Positions 1-12,425 are shown, counted from the stretch's first letter. The stretch is 64,000 bases of DNA from Syngnathus acus (GCF_901709675.1 NC_051099.1:6512001-6576000), one strand, 5' to 3'. Numbers and translations: made by a program. The notes: generated by a model from the letters alone, not told the origin.

Positions 1-417
1 CCTCATACAAACTCATTGATGCGACAAAATAATGGGTTCAGCTCAATTAAAGTTATAGCAGCCTTATGTGGAATTTTATTGTCATTTTGACAGTGCAATG
101 GACCCTGAATTGATTATTTTCGGGGGTCTTTGTCAAGCTCTTGTATTTTTTTCTTTCTTGATTGGAGGAGAGATGTTTAGTTTAGTGTTTTCATTTGCAT
201 TTTCTGTGTCTGCTTGCATTATTTTGGATGAGAGGGTGTTCATCAGCCTGGAAAAAGGGGGCTGTAATATTTAGTAGTCATTTTATGGTTGAGCACAATC
301 AGTCATCAGCAGACAATGTCATTTTCAGAGCGCCACTCCCATCATGGTCCCTCACATTGAATTTTGACTCTGATTATATTATTGCCCCTCCCCCCCCCCC
401 TTTTTTTTTTCTTACAG
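1..417 (+). other. arhgap35: intron / upstream flank of arhgap35
   Basis: AT-rich sequence with no coding signal. It ends in a long C/T tract and a CTTACAG acceptor at 411-417, so it reads as the intron before the first coding exon. Exon sequence starts at 418 with 186 nt of 5'UTR before the ATG. The short open frames here are not supported by any family likeness. Confidence 0.6.
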
Positions 418-603
418 GACCTGACTTTCAAAGGGGATGAATGAAAGCACCATCTTCACATATCATTGCAGCCTTTCTTGAATTCAAAGTACATGGCCTG
501 CAGACGGAAGTGAAATTTGAGCCCTTCGCCAACTTTATGGACAAACCTTGCGGAGAACTTTTCACTCAGTGCCTGTTTATGGCAGGATGATCGACGGTCG
601 ATT

Positions 604-3600
604 ATGATGGCAAAAAAGCAAGATGTCCGCTCCCCCATTTACAACCTCATTGTGGTCGGTTTGTCGGGTACGGAGAAAGAAAAAGGACAATGCGGGGTCG
701 GAAAGTCCTGCTTGTGTAATCGGTACGTCAGGCCCAGCGCGGACGACTTCTACTTGGACCACACGTCGGTGTTGAGCACCAGCGACTTTGGGGGTCGAGT
801 GGTTAACAATGATCACTTTCTATTTTGGGGGGAGGTCTCGCGGCTTCTGGAGGAAGGGCCGGAATGCAGAATGCACGTGGTGGAGCAAACGGAATTCATC
901 GACGACCAGACATTTCAGCCGCACCGTAGCACGGCCATGCAGCCGTATATCAAACGGGCCGCCGCGACCAAGCTGGCCTCGGCCGAGAAGCTCATGTACT
1001 TCTGCACCGATCAGCTGGGCCTGGAGCAAGACTTTGAGCAAAAACAAATGCCCGAAGGCAAGCTGCAGGTGGACGGGTTCCTGCTCTGCGTGGATGTCAG
1101 CCGGGGTATGAACCGTAACTTTGATGACCAGCTGAAATTTGTCACAAACATCTACAGTCAGCTGAGCAAGAGCAAGAAACCCATCGTGTTGGTCCTCACC
1201 AAGTGCGACGAAGGAGTCGAACGCTATATCAAAGATGCGCATACCTTCGCCATCACTAAAAAGAGCCTACCCGTGGTGGAGACATCTGCTCGTTCAAACA
1301 TCAACGTGGACCTCGCTTTCCTCACTTTGGTTCAACTCATTGATAAAAGCAGAGGCAAGCCCAAGATCATCCCCTATTTCGAAGCGCTGAAACTGCAGAG
1401 TCAGCAAATTGCTTCGGCCAAGGATCGCTACGAATGGTTGATCAACCGGATAGTGAAGAATCATAATGAGAGCTGGCTCAACACCAGTCGGCGTATGAAC
1501 ACCTCCCCGGAATACAAAGAATATGTTTTCCTGGAGGGGACGGCAAAATGCAAGAAGCTCTTTCAACAGCATGTTTACCGTCTCAAACAGGAACATATTG
1601 AGCGACGGCGTAAAATCTACCTGAGCACGCTTCCTCTCGCGCTTAGTTCTTTGGTGCCCGACCTGGATGAAATTGATCAGCTCAGTTGGTCTGGTGTCCA
1701 GAAGGTTCTTGAGTCCAAACAACACTTTGCCCACTGGTTTGTGGTCCTGGAGGACTCTCCTTGGGAGGACACGTCTCACATCGACAACATGGAAGATGAG
1801 CGGATCCCGTCTGACCTTCTGGAGACGGACGAGGCGGAGGAATTATTTAATGCCCACCTGGAGCATTTACGGAACGAGTGCAGGCGCGCAGAGATGAGGC
1901 TGGAGTTTAAACACAAGCTAGCTTCGTCTCCCTTCGTCACCCCCGGCAGACCTTGGGAGGAAGCTCGCAGCTTCATCATGAACGAAGAGTTCTACCAGTG
2001 GCTCGAGGAACCGGAATATTTGGACCTTTACAATCGTCATCAAAAGGAGATCATCGACCGGGCTAAAGAAGACTTCCAGGAACTGCTTCTGGAGTATTCT
2101 GAGCTTTTTTATGAACTGGAAGTGGATGCCAAGCCGAGTAAGGAGAAGATGGGGGCCATTCAGGAAGTGTTGGTGGAAGAGCAGAGGTTCAAGGCGCTAC
2201 AGAAGCTTCCAGCCGAAAGAGATGCTCTAGTCTTGAAGCATATCCACTTTGTATATCACCCCACGAAGGAAACCTGCCCGAGCAGTCCCCACTGCGGCGA
2301 CTCCAAGATCGAGCAACTCCTGGCGTCACGTTTCCCCACGTGTTATCCCTTTTTTGACGTGAAAGCTCATTTCGGCGACACGAAAGCAGATAGAATCAAT
2401 CTTGTTATTCTGGGAAAGGACGGACTGGCTAGAGAATTTGCCAATGAGATCCGGGCTCTCTGCACAAATGACGACTGGTACGTGTTGGACGGGAAGATGT
2501 ACGAGCTGACGCTGCGGCCCATCGAAGGAAATGTGCGTCTTCCTGTCAATTCTTTCCACACGCCGACGTTCACCCCTCACGGATGTTTGTGTCTGTATAA
2601 TTCAAAGGAATCCCTCTCCTATGTGATTGAAAGCCTCGAACGTCTTCGGGAATCCACCTTAGGTCGGAGGGACAGCCAGCTAGCGCAGCTGCCCACGTCA
2701 CTGCTGTTAGTCACCAAAAGAGGCGTGGGCTCGTACGTGGACGTCGGAGGAGAAACCGCCTTGACCCTAATAACCCACGGACAGCAAGTGGCGAGGAGGC
2801 TGCAGTGCAGTTTCTTAGACCCCGCCTCCCCTGGCGTGGGCTACGGCCATAATGTCAGCGAGGCGCAGATCAACCAGGTCCTAAGGGGCCTTTTGGATAT
2901 TCGCAGGAGTTCATCTTTTAGTAGCAACTCCCCCCCGCTCCTCCCCGAGCCACCGGGCATGAGGGAGTCTCCTCATCAGCCGGCCCCAGAGGCCGATCTC
3001 CGCATCGTCATGTGCTTAATGTGCGGCGACTCCTACGACATTGAGCAGCTGCTGTCGCCCTTCCTGATGCATCAGCACTGCAGGCCCATGTCCAACAGCG
3101 GCACCTCCGTGTTGCTCGAGCAGACAGTCGGCGGGCATAAGCTGGCCATCGAGCTGTCCATTCTCTCCTACCACGCCTCCTTCACTTTACGGAAGAGCAG
3201 GTTGGTGCACGGCTACTTTGCCGTGTACTCTGCCTGCCGCAAAGCGTCCCTGGAGACGCTGTGCGCGTTCTTGTGCGAGGTTCAGGATATCATCCCGGTG
3301 CAGCTTCTGGCGGTGGGAGATAGTCAGGCCGAGCTAACGGAGAGCGACTACGCCCGGGAGCTCCAGTTCCAAGGAGAGGAACTCGCTCATGAGATCGAAG
3401 GTCGTTTCAATAGTGTGGTTTGTGGCTCCGGGGGTGTCGTGGGAGGTCTACACAGGATAGAGATGTTCCATCCTTTTCTCATGGAGGTGGTGGAGAAGCG
3501 TAACATCGTGGAAGCCACGCACATGTATGATAACGTGGCCGAAGCGTGCACCAATGAAAACGTGTACTCCCCGCGTTGCAGTTCTCCCAGCATCGTTACC

Positions 3601-5721
3601 ATGTTCCTGGATTCCGAGGACGACGTGGAGCCTTCGCCTCCGTACTACGACGGCACTCTCACGTCTCACCACGGGGGCTTTAACCTGCCCGACTTGGACT
3701 CCAATGACATCTCACTTATCTCTGACATCAGAGACCTCGAGAGCAAACTAAACAACAAAGTCCCCCCGCACGTAAGAGTTAAACCCGGCGTCACTTTTGA
3801 CTTTCGAAAGGTCAGCCGCAACCCTTACATGGATACGGTCGGTCACCGGCGCTCGCTGCCGTCTGCCGTCACCTGGGTCCCCGGCGGCGACGTGGGCTAC
3901 GACCCGTCCGACTACGCGGAGCCCATGGACGCCGTTTGCAAGCCCCGCCCCAGCAATGATGAGATCATCTACTCGGTGCCACATGACAGCACGCAAGGAA
4001 AGATCATCACCATCCGCAACTCCAACAGGATGCACGCCAATGGCAACGGATCCGACAGTGAAGCGGACAGCAGCTCTCTGGAGCGAAGGAGGAAATTCTC
4101 GGCGGCGGGCGTGAAGCCCCGCCTTTACCGCGATCGCTCCAAGCGACTCGGCAAGTTCAGCAGCTTCCGCACCAGCTTCATCGGCAGCGACGATGAGATG
4201 GGAGCGCTCCCAAAGTCCAAGGAAGATGATTTGGGACACTGAAAGGGGAAAATCTAGTTAATGAAGAGAATGAGGACCCTAAGAAGAGGAACATTCTGAA
4301 GAGTCTTCGGCGAACTGCCAAGGTGTACATTCGCTTCTCTCTCTTGATTTAATGTTGTCTGTAATTTTTTAATGCATTTGTTTCTCCTCCGTCAGAAATC
4401 AAGACCAAAGCCCCGCCCAGCAATCCCCAAGCCCATGGAAAGCAACTATTTTGGGGTACCCTTAGTCAATGTGGTGTCCCCAGATAGACCCATTCCACTT
4501 TTCATCGAGAAATGCGTTCGCTTCATCGAGACCACAGGTGGGTGTTTTTTTTTTTTTTTTATCTTTTATCAACCAGACTTGATGACCTTGCTTGACATTT
4601 ACGCTTCCTTGCTTTGCTCAGGTCTGAACACAGAAGGTTTATACCGTGTAAGCGGCAACAAGTCTGAAATGGAAAGCATGCAAAGGCAGTTTGAACAGGG
4701 TGAGTTAGTAGTTACCAAAGCGAATTCCTGCCCTCTTATTTTTCCCCATCTTCATAACACCTGCTCTCATTGCGCAGACCACGGATTAGACCTGGTGGAA
4801 AAAGACTTCTCCATAAACACTGTGGCCGGAGCCTTGAAGAGCTTCTTCTCCGAGCTGCCTGAGCCCCTGGTGCCTTTTGCCCTGCAGGTGGACCTACTGG
4901 ATGCTTTCAGTAAGCAAACACCGCTGGGCAGGGAGGGTCTTGACTCCGACATAAAAGCACCATTCCTGTAAGAGGGGTGGGGCGGCTTTTAACATTTATT
5001 TTCCCTCGGCGTTGACGCTGATCGTTTCCATGATGGTGCAAAGAGGCTTCTCGAAAAACGAATCAATGCTTTAAGTGGCATGATGCAATCCTAAATGTGA
5101 AACGTTTGCTTGGGAATGCAGAAATCACCGACAGAGAGCAGCGGCTGTACACCATGAAGGATGTCCTGAGGAGGTTCCCCAGGGAGAATTATGATGCCTT
5201 CAAATACGTCGTGACCCACTTACACAAGTAAGCGATTTATTACTTCAGTAGAATAAAAAGAAAACTTTTTGGATATTTAGTTTTTTTTTTATTATGTCAG
5301 GGTGAGCCAGCTGAGCAGGCTGAACCTGATGACCAGCGAGAACTTGTCCATCTGCTTCTGGCCCACCCTCATGCGACCGGACTTCACCACCATGGACGCA
5401 CTGACGGCCACGCGCACCTACCAGACAATCATCGAGATCTTCATCCATCAGTGTGTATTCTTCTTCTACAACCAGCCGCTCATAGACTCCCCTACGGGCC
5501 TCGGGGGGCTCCCGGCCTCGCCCACCACCACCCTGGGCGGGAGCTCGGCCTACACCTGCTACCGCTCGTCTCCTCCGCACACGGGCGCGCACTTCAGCCC
5601 TCTGCAGCAGCAGTCGCCGCCCACCACCCCCCAATCCCCTCTGCAGTCCCTGCTCCCGCCCTTGCACCAGCATGCCCACCCCCATCCCCACCACTCCCCC
5701 GCTGAGCAGGAGACACTGTGA
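604..5721 (+). CDS. arhgap35: Rho GTPase-activating protein 35 (p190A RhoGAP), frameshifted
   Basis: Rho GAP that switches off RhoA downstream of integrins and Src; acts in cytoplasm and at the membrane. Exons: 604-4322, 4396-4537, 4622-4699, 4778-4909, 5122-5227, 5301-5721. From MMAKKQD the protein shows an N-terminal GTP-binding domain (P-loop GQCGVGKS near residue 25, LTKCDE near 205), an FF-repeat region (about 250-540), two GTPase-like middle domains (about 590-950), and tyrosine sites in DPSDYAEP and IIYSVPHDS. Exons 2-6 carry the RhoGAP domain with arginine finger in GLYRVSG and a proline-rich tail ending EQETL. ARHGAP35 rather than ARHGAP5 because of the [17 protein letters not shown] stretch and the tail. 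Odd: near 4231-4236 the frame breaks. The ORF stops at TGA 4240-4242, while the family sequence continues one frame over ([17 protein letters not shown]) to the AAG/GT donor at 4322. One missing G in a GGG run would explain it. Read literally, the GAP domain is lost. Confidence 0.95.
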
Positions 5722-7190
5722 GACCACAGCCATGTGTGCCCGGGATATCCCCTGCAACCTCACCGCCAACATGAGAACTTCATGATGGATGATGATTTAG
5801 GGGGAGCACCCCCTAATGTCATGGAATCGGACATCATGAAAGCTGGAAGACATTTGTGACCATCATGTTTTAGCTGTTATTCTTCCTCATGAAAGTACTG
5901 CCACTGGATTTGATGACCCTCTCAGTCGTTTGGGGTGGAAGTTTGCGCCCTCTAGTGGAGGCATTGAGGGGCTCATTTCATTGGTGTGGGGAGGGGGGGG
6001 TGCGGGGTGGGGTTTACACATCCAGGGATGCACTTTAATGTTCAGTTTTTTTTTTCTTCTTTTACATACTGTGTGTTTTTAATTTTAACAGTTCAGCCAT
6101 ACCTGTTGCCTCTACAGAACAGAGCTCTGTCAGATCAAACTTTGTTTACATGAATTATTTTTTTTTTATGTTATCCGCATACTTATCTGAAGCACTTTTT
6201 TGATAGAGTAGCGTTAAATTAGAATTGTTCATGTTCTTTGTTTAGTGGTTGAGTTGAGCATTCTTGTGCAAACGAGATCCCCTAATGTAAAAACTTTCAT
6301 TGGTCCCATTATCCCGGAGCGACTCCTGTTCCTTCCTCATCCGGCCTTCATGAATTTTAGTTTTAGACTTTGTCCTCTGTCTAGCTGTTGGTTGAGCAGA
6401 AGGGATGTTTGAGTGAAGAATAAGCAGCCATATTTGATCAGCACATTTGATTGGTAACAAGATGCCAATCATGGCTAATGTCCGGCTTTTCCACAATATT
6501 GCAAATCCCACTTCAACAATATCGTAGAAAGGATCTGTGAATGGCAACGCCACGTGTGAAGTACTTTATCATATCGTCCACTGTTAATGAAGATCTGAAT
6601 GTTTTCTTTTTTTTTTTTACCCTGAAAAATGACAAGACAAAGCTCTGTGTTTCCTACCGAAACAAGTGTGTTAATCACTGGATCGACTGTTTTGTTTTGT
6701 TTTTCTGAGCATCTTTTACTGGCACTTAGTAAATATCACAATGCGTTTATTTTAAATATTGTTGCGCCAATCAGTCTATCATGAAATAGAATTAACACAC
6801 AACCATGACTGTCCATTGCCATTCAGTGGGCAATGAGTGACTGTAATTGTTTGTAGGCTGGGGGGAGGACACCAGTAAAGTCAGTGGTAGGAAACATTTC
6901 TAGTGTGTATTTCGATGATTTAAAGTCCATTTTTTTACTTTTTTTTGTGAAGGTTTCAAGGCCACTTAGTGCATGATTTTAAACACACACCGCAGGAGAG
7001 GGATGAAAGCCTCTCCCTGTTTGAAAACGTAATTTAGTCCAAGGACAGAACAAATGCTTCAAGAGAAATAGCTTATGTACTGCGCTCCAAGAAAACCTTG
7101 AAATTTGTCTGACTGAGCAAACAGTGTTTAAAGAAGAAGGCCTTATGTGAACTGTATGATAGTTAATAAATTAAATCTTGTAAACTTGTC
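5722..7190 (+). other. arhgap35: arhgap35 3'UTR with poly(A) signal
   Basis: About 1.45 kb after the stop has no convincing ORF, is rich in T runs, and ends with AATAAA at 7165-7170, so it reads as the 3'UTR. The site at 7165 is the first canonical poly(A) hexamer I see in a fitting place. The 103-aa and 67-aa reverse-strand open frames in it look like chance. Confidence 0.6.
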
Positions 7191-7359
7191 ATTAATGGTC
7201 TTGTGGTTCATATATTTTAAGGGGCTCAATGAGTGTATACCTTACTATATACAAAATATACCTCAAAAGCATGTATAAATATGAGGTATTACACTTTTCT
7301 GCCAGCGTTTTCCCATTTTAATTGAGCTTTCTCGGCTACCGTACTCATCCGGTAGTGAT

Positions 7360-9045
7360 GTGCATTACAGTTCTTTTAAGTGAACTGAATCTTTAGAATC
7401 AGTTCTCTCAAAAGATTCGTTCAAACGAATCGTTCAACGAATCGGCTGGTTGATCTGTGACGTCACACGGACACTCCATTAGGTACACTGCCATCTTGAG
7501 GTGTACCTAATAACAGGTCAGTTCATTAGGGAAAAATCATGGCCAAAGCTTAACTGAAAGTGAAAAGTGCCACACCCGCCCTCACCCCCACTTTCTGATT
7601 GGCTGTTTGATCTGTGACATCACACGGACACTCCATTAGGTACACCGCCATTTTCAAGTGTACCTAATAACAGGCCACTTTATTAGGGAAATATCATGGT
7701 CAAAGGTCACAGGTGTCAAGCTCTAGTCCTCGGGGCCGCATTCCAACATGTTTTCCAAGATTCCCTCGTTAAACGCACCTGCGTGAAAAGTTTTAGCTCC
7801 TGCAGAACGTGAAAGGAGCTAAAACTTTTCACGCAGGTGCACTTAACGAGGGAATCACACGGACACTCCATTAGGTACACCGCCATTTTCAAGTGTACCT
7901 AATAACAGGCCACTACATTAGGGAAATATCATGGTCAAAGGTCACAGGTGCCAAGCTCTAGTCCTCGGGGCCGCATTCCAACATGTTTTCCAAGATTCCC
8001 TCGTTAAACGCACCTGCGTGAAAAGTTTTAGCTCCTGCAGAACGTGAAAGGAGCTAAAACTTTTCACGCAGGTGCACTTAACGAGGGAATCACACGGACA
8101 CTCCATTAGGTACACCGCCATTTTCAAGTGTACCTAATAACAGGCCACTACATTAGGGAAATATCATGGTCAAAGGTCACAGGTGCCAAGCTCTAGTCCT
8201 CGGGGCCGCATTCCAACATGTTTTCCAAGATTCCCTCGTTAAACGCACCTGCGTGAAAAGTTTTAGCTCCTGCAGAACGTGAAAGGAGGTAAAACTTTTC
8301 ACGCAGGTGCACTTAACGAGGGAATCACACGGACACTCCATTAGGTACACCGCCATTTTCAAGTGTACCTAATAACAGGCCACTTTATTAGGGAAATATC
8401 ATGGTCAAAGGTCACAGGTGTCAAGCTCTAGTCCTCGGGGCCGCATTCCAACATGTTTTCCAAGGTTCCCTCGTTAAGCGCACCTGCGTGAAAAGTTTTT
8501 GGTCATTTTCACGTTCTGCAGGAGCTAAAACTTTTCACGCAGGTGCACTTAACGAGGGAATCACACGGACACTCCATTAGGTACACCGCCATTTTCAAGT
8601 GTACCTAATAACAGGCCACTTTAGTAGGGAAATATCATGGTCAAAGGTCACAGGTGTCAAGCTCTAGTCCTTGGAGCCGCATTCCAACATGTTTTCCAAG
8701 ATTCCCTCGTTAAGTGCACCTGTGTGAAAAGTTTTAGCTCCTGCAGAACGTGAAAATGACCAAAAACTTTTCACACAGGTGTGTTTAACGAGGGTAACTT
8801 GGAAAACATATTGGAACGCGGCCCCTCGAGGACTGGAGGTAGACTGTCTGATCTGTGACGTCACTCGGACACTCCATTTTTAGGTGTACCTAATAAGAGG
8901 CCAATTCATTAGGGAAAAATCAAGGCCAAAGCTTAACTGAAAGTGAAAAGTGCCACACCCACCCTCACCTCCTGATTGGCTGGTTGATCTGTGACGTCAC
9001 ACGGACACTCCATTAGGTACACCACCATTTTCAGGTGTACCTAAT
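7360..9045. repeat. 235-bp tandem array of hairpin units
   Basis: The phrase CACACGGACACTCCATTAGG recurs at 7621, 7856, 8091, 8326 and 8562: spacing 235, 235, 235, 236. Partial, more diverged units flank the array at about 7460 and 9000. Each unit contains two inverted repeats: a short one (TTAGGTACAC against GTGTACCTAA) and a long hairpin with arms of about 39 nt running from TCCCTCGTTAA to TTAACGAGGGA. The reverse-strand ORFs of about 61 aa here are by-products of the repeat. The leading 7360-7450 stretch is rich in GATTCGTT words, also seen near 11880-11960. Confidence 0.85.
8652..8842. mobile_element. foldback / MITE-like element (hAT-like ends)
   Basis: The last unit of the array forms a nearly full-length palindrome. 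AGTCCTTGGAGCCGCATTCC and following bases on the left are the inverse of the GGAACGCGGCCCCTCGAGGA stretch on the right, around an inner hairpin of TGAAAAGTTTT against AAAACTTTTCA. The outer end CAGGTGTCAAGCTC resembles hAT-type terminal repeats. Copies inside the array hold the left arm but only the inner part of the right arm, so they are probably derived truncations. I could not identify a target-site duplication with certainty. Confidence 0.5.
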
Positions 9046-9319
9046 AACTTTATGCATTTTGTACGTGTCAAGAATGTGTATTTGACTACTTGCTCTTTAT
9101 TTGGGGGGACACCAACACATATACACAACATAATACACATATTGTCATATAAAGCAGTTAACCAAATGTCAGATTTTTATGTTTTCATGCCCAAAAAAAT
9201 AAAAACAAGGAATAAAACACCAGACAAGTTTTAACATAAATGTTTATTAAAATAATAATAATATTCATAGATATATTTTGCATAACAATATTTAGGCGTG
9301 TATATGCATACACGTTATT
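9046..9319. other. AT-rich spacer without genes
   Basis: Sequence between the hairpin array and the LINE 3' end. A/T-rich, no coding or RNA-gene signal seen. Confidence 0.5.
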
Positions 9320-10856
9320 TAAAACTTAGACTTAGACAAACTTTATTGTCATTTTGTCAACACTAGGTGTGCACAAAACAAAATTTCGTTGCATACGGCT
9401 TTCAACAATGTAGTGGTATTTCGGCTGGTTAAAAAGTGACATTCTATATAAAAATATGAAATAAGATAATTATAAAGTACAAAGTGCAGCAGTGATAAAG
9501 TATGTAAACAGTGCAGGAGACAAAAGCAGTATTTACAAGTGTGCAGAGAAATGCTACGTTTGAATGTTCAACAGTCTGACGACAGCAGGGAAAAAACTAT
9601 TGCAGAACCTGGTGGACCTGCAGCGGATGCTGCGAAACCTCTTCCCAGAGGGCAGCAGGGAGAACAGTCCATGGTGGGGGTGTGATGGGTCACTGATAAT
9701 ATTACGGGCTCGGGACACGCAGCGCTGGGATGACAAGTCCTGAATGGAGGGAAGAGGAGCCCCGATGATCCTCTCTGCTGTCCTCACCACTCTCCTCAGG
9801 TTCTTCCAATCGGAGGCGCTGCAACCTCCACACCACACCGAGAGACAGCTTGTCAGAATGCTCTCTATGGTGCTTCGGTAGAACGTCCTCATGATGGGTG
9901 GGGGCAGGTGGGCTCTCCTCATCCTCCGCAGGAAGTACAAGCGCTTCTGTGCCCTCTTGACCAGTGTTGTGGTGTTCACAGTCCAGGTGAGGTCGTCTGT
10001 GATGTGGACCCCCAGGAATTTAGTGCTGCTGACCACCTCCACAGCTGAGCTGTTGATGATCAGTGGAGCGTGGTGAGGCTGGTTCTTCCTGAAGTCGACG
10101 ATGATCTCCTTCGTCTTCTCCACATTCAGGATCAGGCTATTTTCTCTGCACCAGCCCACCAACTGCTCCACCTCCTCTCTGTAGTCCAGGTCGTTGTTGT
10201 CCCTGATGAGGCCCACCACCGTTGTGTCGTCTGCAAACTTCACGATGTGATGGTGGTGAACCTGGGGGCGCAGTCGTGTGTCATCAGGGTGAACAGCAGG
10301 GGGCTCAGGACGCAGCCCTGAGGGGAGCCTGTGCTGAGGGTGATGACATCTGAGGTGTTCTGACCGACCCGGACTGACTGAGGTCTGTTGGTGAGGAAGT
10401 CTAGCAGCCAGTTCCGAAGGGGGGTGCTGAAGCCCAGGTGTTCCAGTTTTTCCACCAGATGTTGTGGAATGATGGTGTTAAACGCTGAGCTGAAGTCCAG
10501 GAACAGCAACCGCACGTGGGTGTTCCTCTCCTCCAGGTGAGCCAGGCTCAGGTGAAGAACAGAGGAGATGGCATCCTCAGTAGAGCGGTTCTGCCGGTAG
10601 GCAAACTGGAACGGATCGAATGTTGGGGGGAGTCTGGAGACGATGTGATCTTTGAGCAGCCTTTCGAAGCACTTCATCATGATGGGAGTCAGTGCCACAG
10701 GTCTGTAGTCATTCAATGAGGTGATTTCAGGTTTCTTCGGCACCGGAATGATGGAGGCAGCCTTGAAGCATACTGGCACTTTGGCTTGGTCCAGCGAGAT
10801 GTTAAAAATGTCTGTGATGACACCAGCCAGCTGGCCTGCACATTCCTTGAACAGTC
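9320..10856 (-). mobile_element. 5'-truncated non-LTR retrotransposon (CR1/L2-group LINE, Rex1/Babar-like)
   Basis: Reverse-transcriptase sequence on the minus strand. 10779-10240 has palm motifs ([40 protein letters not shown]). 10243-9554 has the catalytic FADDTTV, the KFLGVHI thumb region and the LINE C-terminal zone ending in LLPSGKRFRSIR. The two parts are in different frames, joined by a one-base shift near 10240 directly before the FADD box, so the copy is dead. Upstream coding likeness ends abruptly near 10856 (5' truncation). The low-coordinate end has a short ACTTAGACTTA tail repeat. Clade is inferred from motif style, not from a search. Confidence 0.85.
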
Positions 10857-11450
10857 AGTGTTATTGTACTGATCTGCCTGTGCGTTATGTACTTCGTGTA
10901 CGTTGTCACAGTTCATCAGCCAGCCAAACTCATGTATAGAACACGTGAGCCAGGATTCAGAGCGTCTTGCTCCCTTTATTTCTGTTCAGTGCTAAACACA
11001 ACGAGTGAAACTGCAAGTAAAACAACAAACAGTTTCTACTATGAATATTCTTATCTTATAAACAATAATAAAGTTATCCAATAACAATAACTTACAGCCG
11101 TTGATTCCGTGAGGATAAGGAGAGGAGAAAGATTCGTTTTTGACACAAGTAATGCTAACGTCTCTACTCATCAGTTGTCAAGTCGCTTCAACAAGAACAT
11201 GCGCAGCTTCCGGTGCATTTCAAAATACATTTCCGGTTTGCTTCCGAACGACAAATAACCATTGTGTATTCTTTTCATAGAAAACATTTCTTACGTCATG
11301 AAAACAATTCTGAGGGCAGAACAGTTATAGAATAAAGATTACCCAAAGAGAAGCATAATCTCCCCGCTGTTGCATAACGGCGCATCCTTTCATGCAATAA
11401 AGTTAGTCGTTAGCTTGGAGAAAACGAGCACAAAAGAAATGGTGTTTCAG
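10857..11450. other. unassigned sequence between repeats
   Basis: No gene seen. AT-rich, interspersed with words such as CATTTCCGGTTTGCTTCCG. Probably old repeat material. Confidence 0.4.
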
Positions 11451-12002
11451 TGAGTGGTTCTTTCTTTCCTTGGCAAATCATTTATCTACATTCTGGTTCA
11501 CGTTCATTCACTGAATTGTTCACGTAAGGAGCCGCAACACGTTCACTGACTGATCCGTTGATGCACGGGAAGGCAGTTCACCCATTGACTCGTTCGCAAA
11601 CGGGAAAGTCAGGACTCGTTACCTCACTGATCCGTTCTCGCGATGAACGGGAAATAGAAATCACTGACTCGTTCACTCACAGTTGGTGAACGGGAAATGC
11701 AATTTGCTGACTCGTTCGTGAACGGGAAGTGACGTCATTTTCTTCGTTTTGTTTTACGGCGAGGTGGCACCAGCTTCAATGTACATTACCGACACCTACT
11801 GTGTGGAACAAGTTATTGCATGTTGGTTGAAGTCATATTAACTGAAAAAAGAACGAATCACCTTAGGAAGTGATTCATTCACTCTCGTTCACTGAAAAGA
11901 TTTGTTCTTTTGAACGAATCGTACACTCACGAGCCAACGCTACTTTCACTGACTGATTCGTTGATGCACGGGAAGGCAGTTCACTTGTTGACTCGTCCGC
12001 CA
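11450..12002. repeat. degenerate repeats built on CACTGACTCGTTC...GAACGGGAA
   Basis: Units near 11550-11610, 11624-11660, 11663-11700, 11706-11735 and 11948-12002 share a CACTGAyTCGTTC start and an AACGGGAA or CACGGGAA end, with variable spacers. Words like TTTTGAACGAATCG near 11900 mirror AAAAGATTCGTTC near 7420. The two blocks may be parts or ends of one transposon family with later insertions between them; this is inference. Confidence 0.5.
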
Positions 12003-12425
12003 ACTTGAAAAAGCTCCAAGGGGTCATCAACACAGCACAGAAGATCGTTGGCTGCCCTCTCCCCACACTGGAAGACCGACACAGAACCCGCTGTCTCAAA
12101 AAAACACAGAACATTCTGAAGGACACTTCCCACCCTGGCCACTCCCTTTTCGAACTGTTGCCATCAGGCAGACGCTACAGATCAATTAGGTCAAGGACTA
12201 GCAGATTCGCCAACAGTTTTTACCCTACAGCGGTAGTCACATTAAATACCGCTAAAAAAAAAAAAAGATTAGGTCTGTGTATGTTCTTCTGTGGGGTTTT
12301 AGCTTGTATTTTTTTTAATCTTTTTATTCTATTTATTTTTTATTTTATGCACTGATCGGTTGGCACTTTTTAAATTTCGTTCTACATGTGTGACAATGAC
12401 AATAAAGATCTATTCTATTCTATTC
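12003..12425 (+). mobile_element. LINE 3'-end fragment with (CTATT)n tail
   Basis: Coding likeness to the C-terminal end of the same LINE group (KKLQGVINTAQKIVGCPLPT, HSLFELLPSGRRYRSIRSR), then a 3'UTR with AATAAAGATC and a short CTATT repeat tail. Only about 80 codons remain, so it is a strongly 5'-truncated copy. It interrupts the GAACGGGAA repeat block. Confidence 0.8.

Noticed and set aside
820-1242. Antisense 140-aa and similar ORFs inside arhgap35 (also 1294-1779, 3748-4239)
   Set aside because: Shadows of a GC-rich coding exon; no splice or family support.
4240-4242. TGA in arhgap35 as a recoded (readthrough or selenocysteine) stop
   Set aside because: The same frame reaches TAG at 4255 and further stops; the conserved sequence lies in another frame, so a 1-nt indel explains it better.
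7621-8842. Regularly spaced repeats as a CRISPR array
   Set aside because: Period 235 bp with whole-unit similarity and hairpins in a vertebrate genome; no short repeats with unique spacers.
7942-8864. Minus-strand ORFs of 61-66 aa (MKMAVYLMECPCD...)
   Set aside because: Repeated products of the satellite units, disrupted between copies, no gene context.
9554-10779. LINE ORFs as host reverse-transcriptase-like genes
   Set aside because: Frame broken at the FADD box, 5' truncation and repeat tail show a dead mobile element.
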